Positions 48,224 to 60,546 of a stretch of 64,000 nucleotides of DNA are shown in pieces. The notes under the pieces were generated by a model. That model was not told the DNA's origin. It saw nothing but the letters and a program-made list of their open reading frames with translations, and searched no databases. Within the stretch, counting starts at the first letter, position 1. The number at the start of each line of letters is the position of its first letter. The translations under genes were made by a program, and so were the position numbers. Source of the DNA: Micractinium sp. NFX-FRZ (lineage: Eukaryota > Chlorophyta > Trebouxiophyceae > Chlorellales > Chlorellaceae); the NCBI GenBank assembly GCA_029339195.1, contig JAPTJF010000289.1, positions 1-64,000 of the forward strand. The letters run 5' to 3'.

Positions 48224-51200
48224 TCAGACCAGGGCCGGGGGAGGCGCAGCGAGGGCGGCCGCCTCGGCAGCCGCCAGCGCCGCCAGCGCCGCCGCCGGGT
48301 CCACCGCCGCTGCCGTGACTGGCGGGGGCGCGATGGCATCCATAAAATCCTGGGGCTGCATGTAGTTGGCTTCCACCGTGCTCCCAGCAAACATGCGCCC
48401 GCTGATGGCGGCGCGCGCCTGCGGCCATGGGGGAGGCGGGCGGGCGGGTGGGGGGGGGCAGGCAGGGTGGGGAGGTGTGCTTGGTGGGGGCGGGTGAATG
48501 TAACCGGGCTACAATGCAGACTGCCATCCCTCATCGCCTCAGCCAGCACGCAAAACAACTACCCGCCTCTTCAGGGCCGGCCAGCCGACCGAATCCAGGG
48601 CATGCGTGTACGCCTGGCCGTACCAATGCGACCCCCAACCGAAAACTCAACAAAACGGAAGGGCAAACAGCTGTAGACGGCGCACCTTCTTGGCGCCGTC
48701 CAAATCCAGAAATTGCACGTACACCTTGCCATAGACGCCCGTCCCAATGAGCTCCGCCGCCTGGCTGGGCACCAGCGGGCGCGGGACGACCACGCGCAGC
48801 ACGGTGCCGTGCCTGCTGCACTCCTCGTGAATTTCGGCCAGCACCTGCGGGGCAGAGGGGGCCGGAGGTAATCGCATGGTAAAGTGAGCAGCCCTGTGCG
48901 CTTCTGCGTGCAGCAAGTGAAATGTGCCCACTGCACTTCAGGCGAGTGGCAGCCAGCACATGGGAAGGAGAAAGTGGAGCGGGCATGCATGTTGTAGAGG
49001 CTTGGGCATGTGCGCAAATGCCGCTGCCTCCTGTTGCTGCGAGGGACACTCGAGTGGGGGGGCCCAGGCGGTGAAGCAGCATGCTTCTGCACGCTACAGC
49101 GCAGTGCAGCAATGCGGCAATGCGTGACCGCATGGTGGTCCCCCCTCCAACCCACCTCAGCAGCAGCACAGCGCATCAAAGCGTGCACATCACAACACTC
49201 CCGATCTGTGTGATGGCGCCACACCTCCTCAGCCAGCATGCTCAACCACCCAATGACACGGCTGCGCGCAACACAGCACAAGACATACATACATACAACT
49301 GCACAGTTCCCCTCCGTTCAAGCTCAACGGCGCTGTGCTCTTGGCCACCTGCAAGCATGCTCAGCAATCCAAACCAATTGCACAACACAACACATCATAC
49401 ACCCCCAACTAGCACAAGCACAACACATCACACAACTCGTTCTAGTTCAACACAACACATCACACAACTCGTTGTAGCTCACATCGTTGTACTCTTGGTC
49501 ATCTGCCAGCACGTCTGCGCTGATCATGCCCGCCACCTCCAGGTAGCACGTCTCATCATCCTGCACAGCAGGCGTGGCATGGTTGTTGAAGTTGAGCAGG
49601 CACCCCACCACAGCAAGCGGGGCAGGGGTATGGCAGCAGGCGGCCCGTCGCCTTGCCCAGCCCAGCAGGCACAGTGGGTGAGGCACAGCAGGTGCAGCAG
49701 GGTGATCCGCAGCAGGCCCAGCGCAGCATGAGGCAGGAAGCCCAGCACCAGCAGCGCATGCCAACAACAGCGCAGCGCAGCACCGCACCTCTGTGCTGTG
49801 CCCGCCCTGCTTGCGCAGCATTTGCGACTCCGCCTGCATGGGGGGGCAGGGGGCAAGGCAGCCGCAGGAGGTGAGACAACACAAAGAGGGAGGCACGGGG
49901 GACGGCCTGTGGCGCACGCAAGCGGGCAGCATGGCAAGCACTAGCGCAGGCTGCGGCGCTGCAATGCTGACGGGGCGGGGTGTGCTTGCTGCAACAGCGG
50001 GTCCGGCGTGCCGTGCTACACAGCGGCCCCTGCTGCGGAGCTCGGGACCGACTGACGTGCCCTGCCTGCTGCCACGGCGCGGAGGGGTACGGCGCGCCTC
50101 AGGCTGCTGCCGCCGCATGGGGTTTCGACACCTGCTCATGCACGGTGGCGAACACAGCACGGCTCATGCCAGGCGGCAGCATCCGAGGCAACAAAAGGGG
50201 GGAGGCAGCCAGGCAGCCAGGCGCCCGCGCGCAGCTCGCCTTCACACATTATCCTGGCTGCCCTCCTGGCCGACTTTTCAACCTGGCTGCCGTTGCGGCA
50301 GCAGCCCACCCGCCCAGGCAGCGGCAGCAACCATAAACCAGCGCACAGGCAGCCAGCCCGGGCGGCGAGGCGAGAAGCCCAAGCAGGGAGCAGCAAGGCA
50401 AGGCGAGACGGCAGGCCAGGCAGCCATGGCAAGGCAACACCTCATCCCAGGCATCCCAGGGACCAAAGCGAGAAAAGCAGGCGCAGCGGGCGGGGGAAGC
50501 TACCTGGAACTTGGCCAGCGCCTCTGCCGCGATGACGGCCGCTGCCGCCGCCTTGCCGGGGTCCACATACCCGCTGGGCCGCCCGATGGACAGCGTGGCG
50601 CCCAGCAGCTGGACCTGCGGAGGCAGGGAGGGCGGGAGGCACACACTTGGTGAGGCGCGGTGACAGGAGGGGCAAGGTGCGCAAGCGGGAGCCGGGGAGG
50701 GGGGTTTCGTGCACACGGCACCTGCCCGATGAGCCTGCAATGCGCTGGCAACACGCCGCCCACGCCTTCAATCTGTAAAACAACCAGCCGCCTTCAGCCC
50801 AGCCGCCCACCCATCCACCCGTGTGTCATTCACAGCCCCCCTGACCTGCCCGTTGAGCTGCAGCGAGGCCGTGGCCATCTCCGAGTTGAGGAGCTCCACA
50901 AACGCGTACCGCCCCTCCGTGTGCACAGACACATTCACCACCGGGTCCACGCCTGCGGGTGGGAGGCAGGGCAGGGGGCAGGGAGGCAAGGGGGGTGGCA
51001 CATTGGTTGGAGATTTCAGAGTTGACGTCAGCAGGGCCCTCAGGGTACCGTCACCACCGGGTCCACGCCTGCGGGGAGGTGGGCAAACGAGTGTTCCAAG
51101 AGTGTGAGTTGGCGTGCCCCACAAGGTGTGCACCAGACACATTCACCACCGGGTGCACGCCTGCGGGGAGGTGCACATAAGCTTTCATGAGTGTTGTGTC

Positions 51201-53149
51201 GGCGTGCCCCACAAGGTGTGCACCAGACGCCGGATGGTCCACGCATGCGGGTGCGAGGTGCAGAGGCAGGGGGGTGCATACACAAATGTGACCGTATATA
51301 TAGCAATCCGCATGCCCCGCAGGGGTGTGCACAGACGCATTCACACCACCCGACGGCCATGCCGGACCGGGGGCTGTACCCTCCAGGCTGCCCGCCCTGC
51401 CTGCGCCTTTGACAAAGGCGGATGTAGCAACGGCATACGATCTGCGCCTTTGACAAAAGAGCATGCAGCACAAGCATATGTATGATGCGCTACCGACTCG
51501 TACATGAGCTCACCCTCTGTGGCCATGTCTGGATATGCAGCCGCCATGGTCGAGTTGAACAGCTGGCGCAGCATGTCGGCTGCACGGCGGTTACCGGGGG
51601 GGAGGGGGTGCCAGTGGGGTTGGGCGGGGTCTGGAAGGCTGGGTGTGGTTCAAACTGGGGCCCGCACAGCTTCCCGCACTCTACACCCAAGCACCCAACA
51701 GGCCCAGGAGACGGCACACCCCCATCCTCCACATGTGCACTCCTGTGTCCGGTGCGCCTCTCACCCGTCACCAAGCCGGCGGTCAGGTTGCCCACATACA
51801 CCTCGCGCTGCGTCTTTGACGCTGCCGCCACCGCCGACGCCGCCTGCTGCTGCAGCACGAGCTGCCGCGCCTTCAGCTGCTGCTCCTGCATCTGCCGTGC
51901 GACTGCAGGGGGACAAGGGGGTGGGCACCCAGGAGGCAGCGGCTGTGAGTGGCAGCGCTGAGCGGGCCGGGAAGGCGTCAGCCGGGGAAGCTCAGAAGCG
52001 CCAGGCCCCCTGCTGCTGCAGCAGACTATTAATGGAGCAAAGAATGCTCCTGAACACAGCACATGAGCAGTGGCAGGGCAGGGAGCTGCTGCCGCCAGCG
52101 CCAGCCCTGCCGCCTGTTCAAACAGCCCCCAGCCTTGCAGCTGCACCTGACGCCCCGGCCACCCCAACCACTTGCAGCGGCCCTGCTGCTGAAACATGCC
52201 TGTGCCTAAGGCCACTGTACCGAGCACACTCCGCAGCTAAACCTGCCTCTAGGCAAGCACCCAACCCACTCACTCTCTGCAGGGTCGGTGACCTGGTTGG
52301 CGGAGCGCAGGGCGGCAAAGGGGTCGTGGAAGTTGATTGTGGGGTCAATGTCACGCCCGCCGCGCCCGGAGCGCCCCTGGTAGCCGTAGCCATCTGCAGA
52401 AAGGCGGGCGGGCGAGGCGGAGGGCGGCGGGGCAGCGGAAGGTCAATGCGGGAGGCACTCGCTCAGGGCGGCAAGGAGCAGCGGCAGGCGCGTCGGTGGC
52501 GCAGCAGGGATCAACAACTGCAAAGTGCAGCGGGTACAGGCTGAGGTGATGGAAACGTACCAGGGCTGCGGCGGCGGTAGCGGTCGCCCCCCCTGTCACG
52601 AGACCGGCTGCGGCTGCGCCGCCGGCGGTCCCGGTCGCCGCCCCGTTCACGCGAGCGGCTGCGCCTGCGCCGCTCCTTGTCACCCCCCCGATCACGGCTG
52701 CGTGACCTGCGAGGCAGGGCACATGAGCAGGGGGCACACAAAATGAGCCATCGAAAGGAACTCTGACGCTCCGCTCCCAGCCGCCGCTCCCGCCCGCGCG
52801 ATCCTGCCGCCGCTGGGCGGTGCACGCCTCCCCGCCGCGTTTGCTGGCGATCCATCGGCAACATGCACCATCTACTGTCGTGAGCGACACTGCACGGCGC
52901 CTCAGGGGGCCCCTAGCCGCCGCAAGGCATGCGCTCCGTTGGCCCGCACCTCCTGCGCCGCTCGCGGCTCTTGCTGCGGTCCCGGCGGCCGCTGCGGTCT
53001 TTGCTGCGGCTCCTGCTGCGCCGACGAGACTCCTTCTTGCTGTCCCGCCGCTCACGGCTGCCGTCCCGCGCCTTCTCGGGCTCGCCGCGTCCCTTCTCGC
53101 CCCGCTCCTCCACCTGAGTATCTACCGGCGGTGCCCCGCCCTCGCTCAT
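48224..53149 (-). CDS. RS-RRM-UHM splicing factor (U2AF65/PUF60 type)
   Basis: Probable pre-mRNA splicing factor recognising the 3' splice site. Exons 5' to 3' on the minus strand: 53149-52950, 52706-52561, 52393-52274, 51902-51765, 51579-51514, 50952-50846, 50772-50722, 50614-50504, 49833-49789, 49560-49483, 48844-48686 and 48418-48224; 1416 nt, 471 residues. Layout: an acidic start; an Arg/Ser-rich region of about 90 residues (RRRSRSRSKDRSGRRDRSKS and more); TINFHDPFAALR; a Gln/Ala helix; one RRM (REVYVGNL ... GRYAFVELLNSEMA ... LLGATLSIGRPSGYV); a linker; and a C-terminal U2AF-homology motif domain (CYLEVAGMIS, EYNDVLAEIHEECSRHG, GKVYVQFLDLDGAKKV, and the R-x-F signature in SGRMFAG). Human U2AF65 has two RRMs before its UHM; here only one is evident. 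The 51-nt exon at 50722-50772 splits the RRM and may be skipped. Confidence 0.87.
50722..50772 (-). other. Possible 17-codon cassette exon within the RRM
   Basis: It is flanked by an acceptor and a GTGCCG donor, is phase 0 on both sides, and encodes IEGVGGVLPAHCRLIGQ. Skipping it joins LQLNGQ directly to VQLLGATLSIGRPSGYV, which is the normal RRM end. It could be alternatively spliced, or not an exon at all. Confidence 0.5.
50940..51260 (-). repeat. Tandem copies of a splicing-factor exon start
   Basis: The real acceptor and exon start near 50930-50960 (encoding GVDPVVNV) are echoed near 51050-51080, 51145-51170 and 51230-51255. Shared words are ACCGGGT(C/G)CACGCCTGCGGGGAGGTG. The spacing is about 90-110 bases. 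The copies lie upstream of the exon in transcript order, so each offers a decoy 3' splice site. Confidence 0.85.
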
Positions 53150-54000
53150 GGCGGCTGCGACACTTGCTGCTGTGATGGGACGGCACTGCGCTCCTGCTGC
53201 TTCCTGCTGCTGCACTGGAAATATGTCAGGAGGTGCCGAGTACGATGCGGGGCGGTGCAGGCCCTCGGGAGGTGTCCTCCGAGTGGTGTACTTCTACAGT
53301 ACTGCCACTGACCGCCCTGCCGCTTTGCCACTGCCAGCGCCCCTGCAGCTCCTAGCGCAGTACTGAATCCAATCCTCATCCAGGCTGATCATATTGACGA
53401 TGCTATCAACAAGGATGGCTGGGCAGCCGCTTGAGCTCACCGACCAGAGGCACCGTTTGCTGCACCGTTTGCTGCACCACTGCCTGTGCCTTCCGATGGG
53501 ACCCAAGGTGCGGCCTGTTCAATTCTGTGCCATTGTCTCTTGGGTGTGTCGCTGGTAGTTGCTCCTTATGGAATGCTGCCTCGGCCGCTTAGAGGGCGGC
53601 TCAAAATGGCGGCAGTGCCAGCAGTCAGCCAGGGCAGCCAGGGCACTGCGGCAAGCACCGCCACCACGTCCACCTTCAAGCTCACCCCTGCTATGGCAAC
53701 TGCCTGTGCTGTCCCACGGGTCTCGAGGTGCAGTCTGTTCAATAAATCTAGTCGAGTAAAAGCAAGCGTTGAATCCAACAGGCAGCAACCACCTCGCCAC
53801 AGCCATTTCTGGCAGTGGCGGGGCCCACGGAGGCAACACAGCAGGGAGCCGACGCACCAGCACACGGTGCCATGCATCAATAGCCGTTCGGTCGGTCAGT
53901 CAGCAAAATGGGGGTAGTCGATCAATCAGTCCAGCAACAACGAGCTCTGCCCAGACCCAGCTGCACCCTGCAGCCGGGGTGCTTACGACGGCCTGGTACC
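53150..54000. other. Intergenic, splicing factor to SAS-6
   Basis: About 850 bases: the splicing-factor promoter and the SAS-6 3' UTR. No coding sequence, structured RNA or repeat of note is seen. Confidence 0.6.
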
Positions 54001-57000
54001 TCAGGAGCCGCTAGTCACCGGTACCGCCACCCGCCCTGCCGCCGTGTCAGACATGCGGAACGTGGGCGCCTCAAACAGCCGGCTGCCCAAGTAGGAGGCC
54101 GCCCCCTGGCTGCCTGGCCGGGCAGAAGGTGCAGGAGCTTGCGTGGGCGGTGCAGTGGGGGCGCCGCCTCCGCCCGGCTGGCTGCGTGCGGCCGCCGCTG
54201 CAGGAGCAGCGCCAGCGGTTGGTGCCCCCAAGTCGAGGCTGCGGGCGGCAGCAGAGCCAGGGGTGGCTGTCGGGACGCTGCTGCCGCCGCTTGGGGGGGC
54301 GCCTGGGCCCGCCCCTGCCCCTGCGCCACCGCCAAAGTGTGTGGCATAAAAGTTGCTGCGGTAGGTGGGGCGCCCAGCGCCTGCGGCTGTGCTGGCCCCA
54401 GTGCTGGGCCCAGTGCTGCCCGGCAGCGCGCTGCTGCCGGCGGCACTGCTGGGCAGCACGGCGCCTGGGGTCCGGTAGGTGCCCACCGCCGGCCGGCTGC
54501 CTGGCGCCAGTGCCCCGGCTGCAGTGCTCGCCGTCATGCCGCCGGCTGCAATCGTGGTGCTGCCGCTGCTGCCAGCGGGAGGCACCGGGGCGGGCGGGCG
54601 GTAACTGTAGCGGCTGCCCAATGCACCTGCGCCGGCCCCTGCTGCCAGCCCAGGAACCGCGGTGCTGCTGTAATGCAGCTGCGTCTCGGTGATCTGGTTG
54701 TTCAGCCACCGGATCATCTGCTCGTTGCTGCCCACCTGCAGGCGAGTGCCAGGGCCCAGAATTGGGGCGGGCAGACATGAGCAGGGTGGAGGGCAGGGAA
54801 AGCTAGGCGGGCAGGGGGCACTCAATCTGGCCTAGCGGGCTGAACTGGAAGAACAGAGCTGGATAAGAGGGCAAGAGCAGCAATCAACAGAAGTCGCGAG
54901 CTTCTCTAAAACCCGTGCACACATGACCAGCCTGGCTGCAGCAGGGTCCCTACCCACCTGTGCCCGGCTCTCCTCCAGCTTGCCCCGCAGGTCGACTACC
55001 TCCTTGCGCAGTGACTCTGTGGCAGGGGGTTCAGGGGGTGGGCGTGTGAGAAGGGCAGATGGGCGCATGAGGGTGAGTTGAAAGGGGTCAAGACGGTAGG
55101 CGTCGGGTGTGGGGGGGAGGATGTGATTGATGGCAGATGTCAAGGGTGCAGCGTTGTGGCAGGAGGCAGATGCCGGACGTGTGGCGTGCCAAGGACGCTT
55201 GCATTGAATGCAGCCCCTGACATGATTGCCTCACTTTGAACCTGCATGCCGCCATCTCCACCCGCCCGCCCTCCAATCCAGCATCATCTGCCAGGCCCAC
55301 CCACCCACCCACCCCACTCCACCCCTCACACTTGTATTGCTGTAGCATTCGTGTACTGCTGCCCCGCTCACCCGCCTCCGCCTGCGCGCGCTCCAGGTCC
55401 AGCGCTAGCCCTCGCGCCCGCTGCCCCGCCTCGTCTGCCGCCTTGTCCCGCGCCGCCAGCTCCTCCTCCTGCCGCCCAATGATGGCCGCCTTGCGACGCA
55501 CCTTCTCACGTGCCATTGCCAGGTCGTTCTGCGGGGCAGAGGCAGGGGCAGCAGCGAGAGGGCAAAGCAACGCCGGGGGTGGGCTAGGGCGGAGGGAGGC
55601 TGAGGGGAGGGAGGAGAAAGTGCATGCACTCTCCTGGCACCCTCCCCTGCCGGTGGTCAGGGCAGCCTGGTTTAGCGCATGGTCGGCTCGCCAAGCCCTG
55701 CCATGCCACCGGAAAAAAGCACAGGATATCAGTGCCAGTTTTCAGCACGCAGCAGCGTCCTGGCGCTCACCCCCAGCCGCTCCAATGCTGTGTTGGCGCG
55801 TGCCAACTCAGCCGCCGTCTCCGCCGCTCGTGCCTCATGCCCCTTAGAAGCTGCCTTCAGCTCCTCTGCACGTGCCTCAACCTGCCGCAGCGAGGCCTGC
55901 AGCAGCGGAGCAGTTGCAGCAGGCGCAAGCACAGGCACAATCACTGGGAGTTGAGCAGGCACTGGGGATAGGCACAAACATGCCCAGCGCCGTTGCTCTG
56001 GCACCTGGCATATTTGTAATCAGCCTAGAAAGCAGCAGGTATCCCAACAGGTGCCACAAGAGTCAACAAGACAGCCAGCCAGGCAGGCAGGGACAGCAGC
56101 CCCTCACCTCCATGTCTTTGATGCGCTGCGCCTGCTCCTCTGCCATCCCCTTCTGCCCGGCCACCTTGTCCTCCAGGGCCGCAACCTGTGGAGCGGGTGA
56201 GGATGGGGGGCGGGGCGCACAGTGTCAAGCTCTCTGTCAGCGGGACGTCTCTCCTTATCATACTGGAAGCCCGCCTGCTCCTCCCCGCCCCATCGTGTGC
56301 AGCCACGCCCTGTTCAGCCTGCCTTCTCGAAGCCACCTGCTCTAAACACTGCTCCCCACATCTTCCCCACCCTTGCGGCCCCCTCCCCCAGCTCGCACAT
56401 CCCGCTGCACAGCCCTCCCCCACCTTTGTGAGCGCCTCCCCCAGCTCCACATCCCGCTCCGCCTTCTCCCGCCCCAACGCTGTGCTGGCAGCCCGCAGCC
56501 GCTCCACCTCCTCGGTGAGAGACCTGTGAGGGAGGAGGGGAAGGCAGGGGAGGGGACGGGGAGGAGGTGTTTGCTATCTATCTAACTATCCCATCTCAGC
56601 ATTCCACATCTGACGCTGATCCCTCCCAATCCACTGCACTCGCCACGCTCTTGCGCACCCATTTATGCCCTCCACTCTCGCAACCTCCTTCAACCTCCCT
56701 GCTGCTTGTCGTACCTATCATTGCTGCCGCCCTCCGCCGCCCCCAGCTTGCGGCTCGGCTCCAACATGTGCACAACCTGCCCCAAACAGTTGCTGCCTGC
56801 CTCAGTCCTCCTCACCTGTTACTGCCCTCTGCCGCCCCCAGCTTGTGGCTCAGCTCCGACACCTGCGCGTCCAGCCCATACTTTTGCTCCCGAAGCGCGC
56901 GCGCCTCCGCGTCCAAGCTGGCGGCCCGCGACTGCACAGCCTCCAGCTGCTCACGGTACTTGCTGTCCAGCTCAGACCGCTCCCTGTGCCAGGCAGGGGT

Positions 57001-58741
57001 CAAGCACAGGAGGCATGCCAAGTGAACGACAACCACAGCAGGGTGGGACAGCCAGGGAAGAGAGGAGGAGCGCCAGAGGATGGCAGGGGCAGAGAAGGAG
57101 GTTCGGGAGCTGCCTACCTGTGCGGAGGGGGACCAGCCAGGGGTCTCTTGCAGGCTACCATCCAACGCTCACCGCCAGCCAAGCACTGCCCACCCCCCAG
57201 GCCCAGGGCCCCACCTGAGCGCCGCCTCCCGCAGCTCTGCAAGCTCCCTGCCCTTGGCCTCCACCACCGCCGCCTCCCGCGCCTTGCCATCCGCCTCGTG
57301 CTCCAGCAGCAGCCGCTCGTGCTGCTCGCGTGACGTGGCAGCCGAGCGGCGCACCTCGCTCAGCGTGGTCTGCAGGCTGTTGCGCTCGCTCTGCGGGGGG
57401 CGGGAGGTGAGCAAGGAATGGAGGGGTGTGGCAAGGGCAGGGCGGGGGAGCGGGTGCCTGGGAAGATGACCGGGCACCCGCAGTGCAGGTCGCCTGCAGC
57501 AGGCCAGCCACCAGCATCCTTTCCAGCTCCATCATACTATTTGCTGTCCCCCGCCCCCCTCCCCCCCCATATCGCCCTCCACCCACAAACATCAAAACCT
57601 ACCTCCCTTTGCATCCCCCCCCGGTCCTCTTTGCTCTCCTCCCTCTCCAGCCCCACGCCCCCACCGCCCCCTGCCCCGCGTCTCACCTGCGTGCGCTCCA
57701 GCTCCGCAGACAGCGCCCCAGCATCAGAGCGCAGCTCCCCCAGGCGGAAGGCCAGGAACTGCTTGATGGCCGCATCAGTGCCAGGGCGGAAGGCCAGGCA
57801 GATGTGTGGCAGCTGCTTGAAGTCGTTGTTTTCCACCACTCGGAAGGAGGATGACGTGGCAGAGGGCGACGCTGCCGTGGCAGTTGGGTGCTGGCCGCCA
57901 AAGGCGGCGTAGCCTGGGGCGGGGGGCGCTGAGGCGTGCAGCACCGCCTGGAAGCTGCAGCAGGCGGGGGGTGGGGCAGGGCGACGAGGAGCAGACAGAG
58001 AGGTGAGGGCATGGCACACAAGACAATCAGGGGCAGGGAGGGTTGCTGGAAAGCAAAGACTCGCCTATTGCTACTGTTTGTGCTTGCCAACACTCTAGTT
58101 GATGACAGCTGAATCAGGGGCTGCTATAGACACCAATCTACCACCCCTGCCTGGCCCCTCGCCTGCCCTGCCAGCCCGCGTGCCTCCTCGCCGCTTCGCC
58201 GCCTCTGGCAGTCCCCTCAGCCCTGCATCCCCAGCTCTCCGCAGCCAGCTGCCCGCCCCCTCACGCACCGCGGCAGGTCCTCCTCCTTGCAGGCGATGCA
58301 CTTGTCCAGCAGGCCTATGAGCTTGCCAGGGAAGTTTGCAAAGTCGACTCGAATGTCTTGGTCCTGCCGCAGCACGGCGTACTCCTCCTCCCCCACCTCC
58401 AGCACGTGCAGGAAGAAGGGGTCGGTCTCATTGGATATAAAGCAGCGCAGCACCTGCAAGGAGGAGGGGCAGAGCAGGTGTAGGGGTTGAAAGGGCCTAC
58501 AAGCAAGCCTTAGCTGACTGTGGCAGGGAACGGCGGCAGGACCCCGTCGGCGGCAGGACCGGCGGTGGCGGGAGTTGGAACACAGTGGGCGCACCCCTTG
58601 GCCGCGCTTCTGCCCCGCCGAAATCAGCCGCACGGTCAGCTCCGCGGGGCGCTCCTCGCCGCGCTCCCCGCGCCGCAGCTGCACCGGAACGCTGCGCCAA
58701 AAGAGCGTCTGGCCACCGGCCAGCTCGCCCGCGGCCTCCAT
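54001..58741 (-). CDS. SAS6: Spindle assembly abnormal protein 6 (centriole cartwheel)
   Basis: Forms the nine-fold cartwheel hub of centrioles and basal bodies. Exons 5' to 3' on the minus strand: 58741-58595, 58453-58269, 57954-57687, 57390-57215, 56983-56816, 56523-56424, 56185-56108, 55896-55771, 55528-55372, 55016-54958 and 54735-54001; 2199 nt, 732 residues. The N-terminal head (about 1-175) shows LFWRSVPVQLR, ISNETDPFFLHVLEVGEEEY, IRVDFANFPGKLIGLLDKCI and FKQLPHICLAFRPGTDAAIK, characteristic SAS-6 head-domain strands. A long coiled coil follows (about 190-488: SERNSLQTTLSEVRR, SELDSKYREQLEAVQSRAAS, LRKEVVDLRGKLEESRAQ). The C-terminal region begins NEQMIRWLNNQITETQ, the conserved short C-terminal motif, and continues as a disordered Ala/Gly/Ser/Pro tail. 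An Ala/Ser-rich loop interrupts the head domain (AFGGQHPTATAASPSATSSS). Its presence implies centriole-building capacity. It lies 234 bases from POP5 in the same orientation. Confidence 0.93.
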
Positions 58742-58919
58742 TCCGGGCCAAAAAGCTGTAATGTGCGCCGGGAATTTGAATTAAGGCGTGCCGCAATGCG
58801 AGGGTGCCAATCCTGGGTGGCCCAAATGTCAGCCACCTGGCGCGCAGCACGTTTGACCGCCGCCGCCGAGACCGCTCGTCTGCCTCCTCACTTGGCCTGT
58901 TTCAGCAGGGGCAGCCCTG

Positions 58920-58924
58920 TTACA
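58920..58924 (-). other. Candidate poly(A) signal TGTAA for POP5
   Basis: It lies about 50 bases beyond the POP5 stop on the minus strand, inside the 234-base gap before the SAS-6 start. This gap must serve both as POP5 terminator and SAS-6 promoter. Confidence 0.45.
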
Positions 58925-58975
58925 CGTGCCTCGTTGCAGCTACGCAAGACTGAAAGGTGCATTTTGTGCTGCACA

Positions 58976-59935
58976 TCACACCACCATGGCTGCCAGCCGG
59001 CCCTCGGCCTCCTCTGCGAGCCGCGCCTGCTGTGCGGGCAAGCGGCGACCCGCGATGGCTGCAGCGTGCGCCACGCGCGCCGCCTTTTGGCAGGCCGCCA
59101 CCGTGCCGGTGAGGTGCAGCAGGCGCACCAGCACCACGCGGTGCCGTATCTCGGTGATGAAGCTGAGGGAGGCCCAGATCTGCGGGGAGATGCGGGCAGG
59201 CAGGCCAGCTGCATTCGAATCCACACCTGGGGGCACGGCCGAACCGCTCGATGCTGCAGGAACACGGAAGCAGTTGCTTCAGCCCCAGCCACCCCCCCAG
59301 CCCAGCTGCAGCAACCGCCCCATTGCTCTACAGGTCACCGCCGGCACACGTGGGTGATCACACACCTGTCGGTACTCGTCGCGGCTGCACCGCACAGCGC
59401 ACAAGTTGGACACTGGGTTGTAGTACTTGACTGCAAGCCAACCAGCAGGGAAAGGGAACGTGATATCAACGGCACAGGAGGGGCATGCGCGCAGAGCTTG
59501 GGCGCCGGGGAGCAGCTGTCAGGCACGCCGCCACCCCGGCAAGCGGCCCCCGCACAGCACCCGCAAAAGCGCTGCTTGGTGTCCAGCTCTGCTCACCCTG
59601 GAAGGAGGCCAATGCAGAGCCCAGGCCATAGTCCCCGAAATTCTGCTGCAGGCTGTCACGGAAGGCGGCCAACAGCACGGCCTCGCCTGCAGCAGGGACA
59701 ACGGCGGCGGAGCGAGCGAGGGTGCGGGTGGGCAGGCGAACAGGTGGCATGTGTGGCAGCATCTGCACTCTCCCCCTTCTGCTGTCGGCAAGCTCAACAA
59801 TTCCCGCATGGACGTGATGCGCCTTAGCCAGGTGGCAGGCACCTCCACCAATGGGAGCTCACTGATGGTGTCGTCAAACTTGCCGTCCTTCCAGACCAGC
59901 TCAAAGAGCAAGTAGCGATTCTTGAAGCGGACCAT
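58976..59935 (-). CDS. POP5: Ribonuclease P/MRP protein subunit POP5
   Basis: Protein subunit of RNase P (tRNA 5' maturation) and RNase MRP. Exons 5' to 3' on the minus strand: 59935-59863, 59686-59597, 59430-59366 and 59179-58976; 432 nt, 143 residues, close to the family's usual length. It starts with the near-invariant MVRFKNRYLLFEL. Then come LLAAFRDSLQQNFGDYGLG, VKYYNPVSNLCAVRCSRDEY, and SFITEIRHRVVLVRLLHLTG followed by TVAACQKAAR, matching the eukaryotic POP5 pattern (FITYL...VLHVGGTIRTCQK). The first donor is the GT in TCAGTGAG; reading through it instead would add sequence absent from the family. The C-terminal tail after KAAR is algal-specific. The gene is divergent from STRAP. Confidence 0.9.
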
Positions 59936-60546
59936 GACATAAGACGCGGGATCAAACTCTGTGCACAAAGGAAGGTCGGTCACACAGCGGAGGAGGTGTC
60001 AAATGTCCATGTCGTCAGTGCAGGCTTGACATTGAGCGACTGCTGCCCTGGCGCCGCTGGCAGCGACGGCCCGCCTGCCCGGCGCAGTGCCCCTGCTGCT
60101 CGCACGTGCCCCCGCTGCCTGCTGCACCTGATTTTTCTGGTGGGCCTAAGGTCTGGCATCACCACGCGTCTGGGAGGGCCCTGGTGCCCTGGAGGGGTCG
60201 GGCGACAGGCGACGAATTGCTGGTGCTGTGCAGGCCGCAGGTGCGCTCCGAAATGAGTGCCGGGTTGTTGCTAGGCACGGTGCATATGCTCAACCTCGCA
60301 GCAGGGCGCAGGAGAGAACGCCCAGCAATCGCAGCATGATGCAAAGCACGGAAATGCATGGCGTGAAAAGGCCGTCCCGGGCCCCGCGATCCGCCTGACC
60401 TGATCCCAGCGTCGGCCACAACCGGCCGGAGAGGCCAGCAGTGCAGGGCGGCAAGGCCGGGCGGGTGATTGAGGCTCCAGCAGACCTATTTATTGTTTCC
60501 GGAGGTCCCGACACTCTACCTGATCGCATTCATCGCGAACACGGCC
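59936..60546. promoter_or_regulatory. Bidirectional promoter region, POP5 / STRAP
   Basis: About 610 bases between divergent starts of two RNA-processing-related genes. An AT-rich patch (CCTATTTATTG near 60484) lies about 60 bases before the STRAP start. No other element can be named. Confidence 0.55.
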
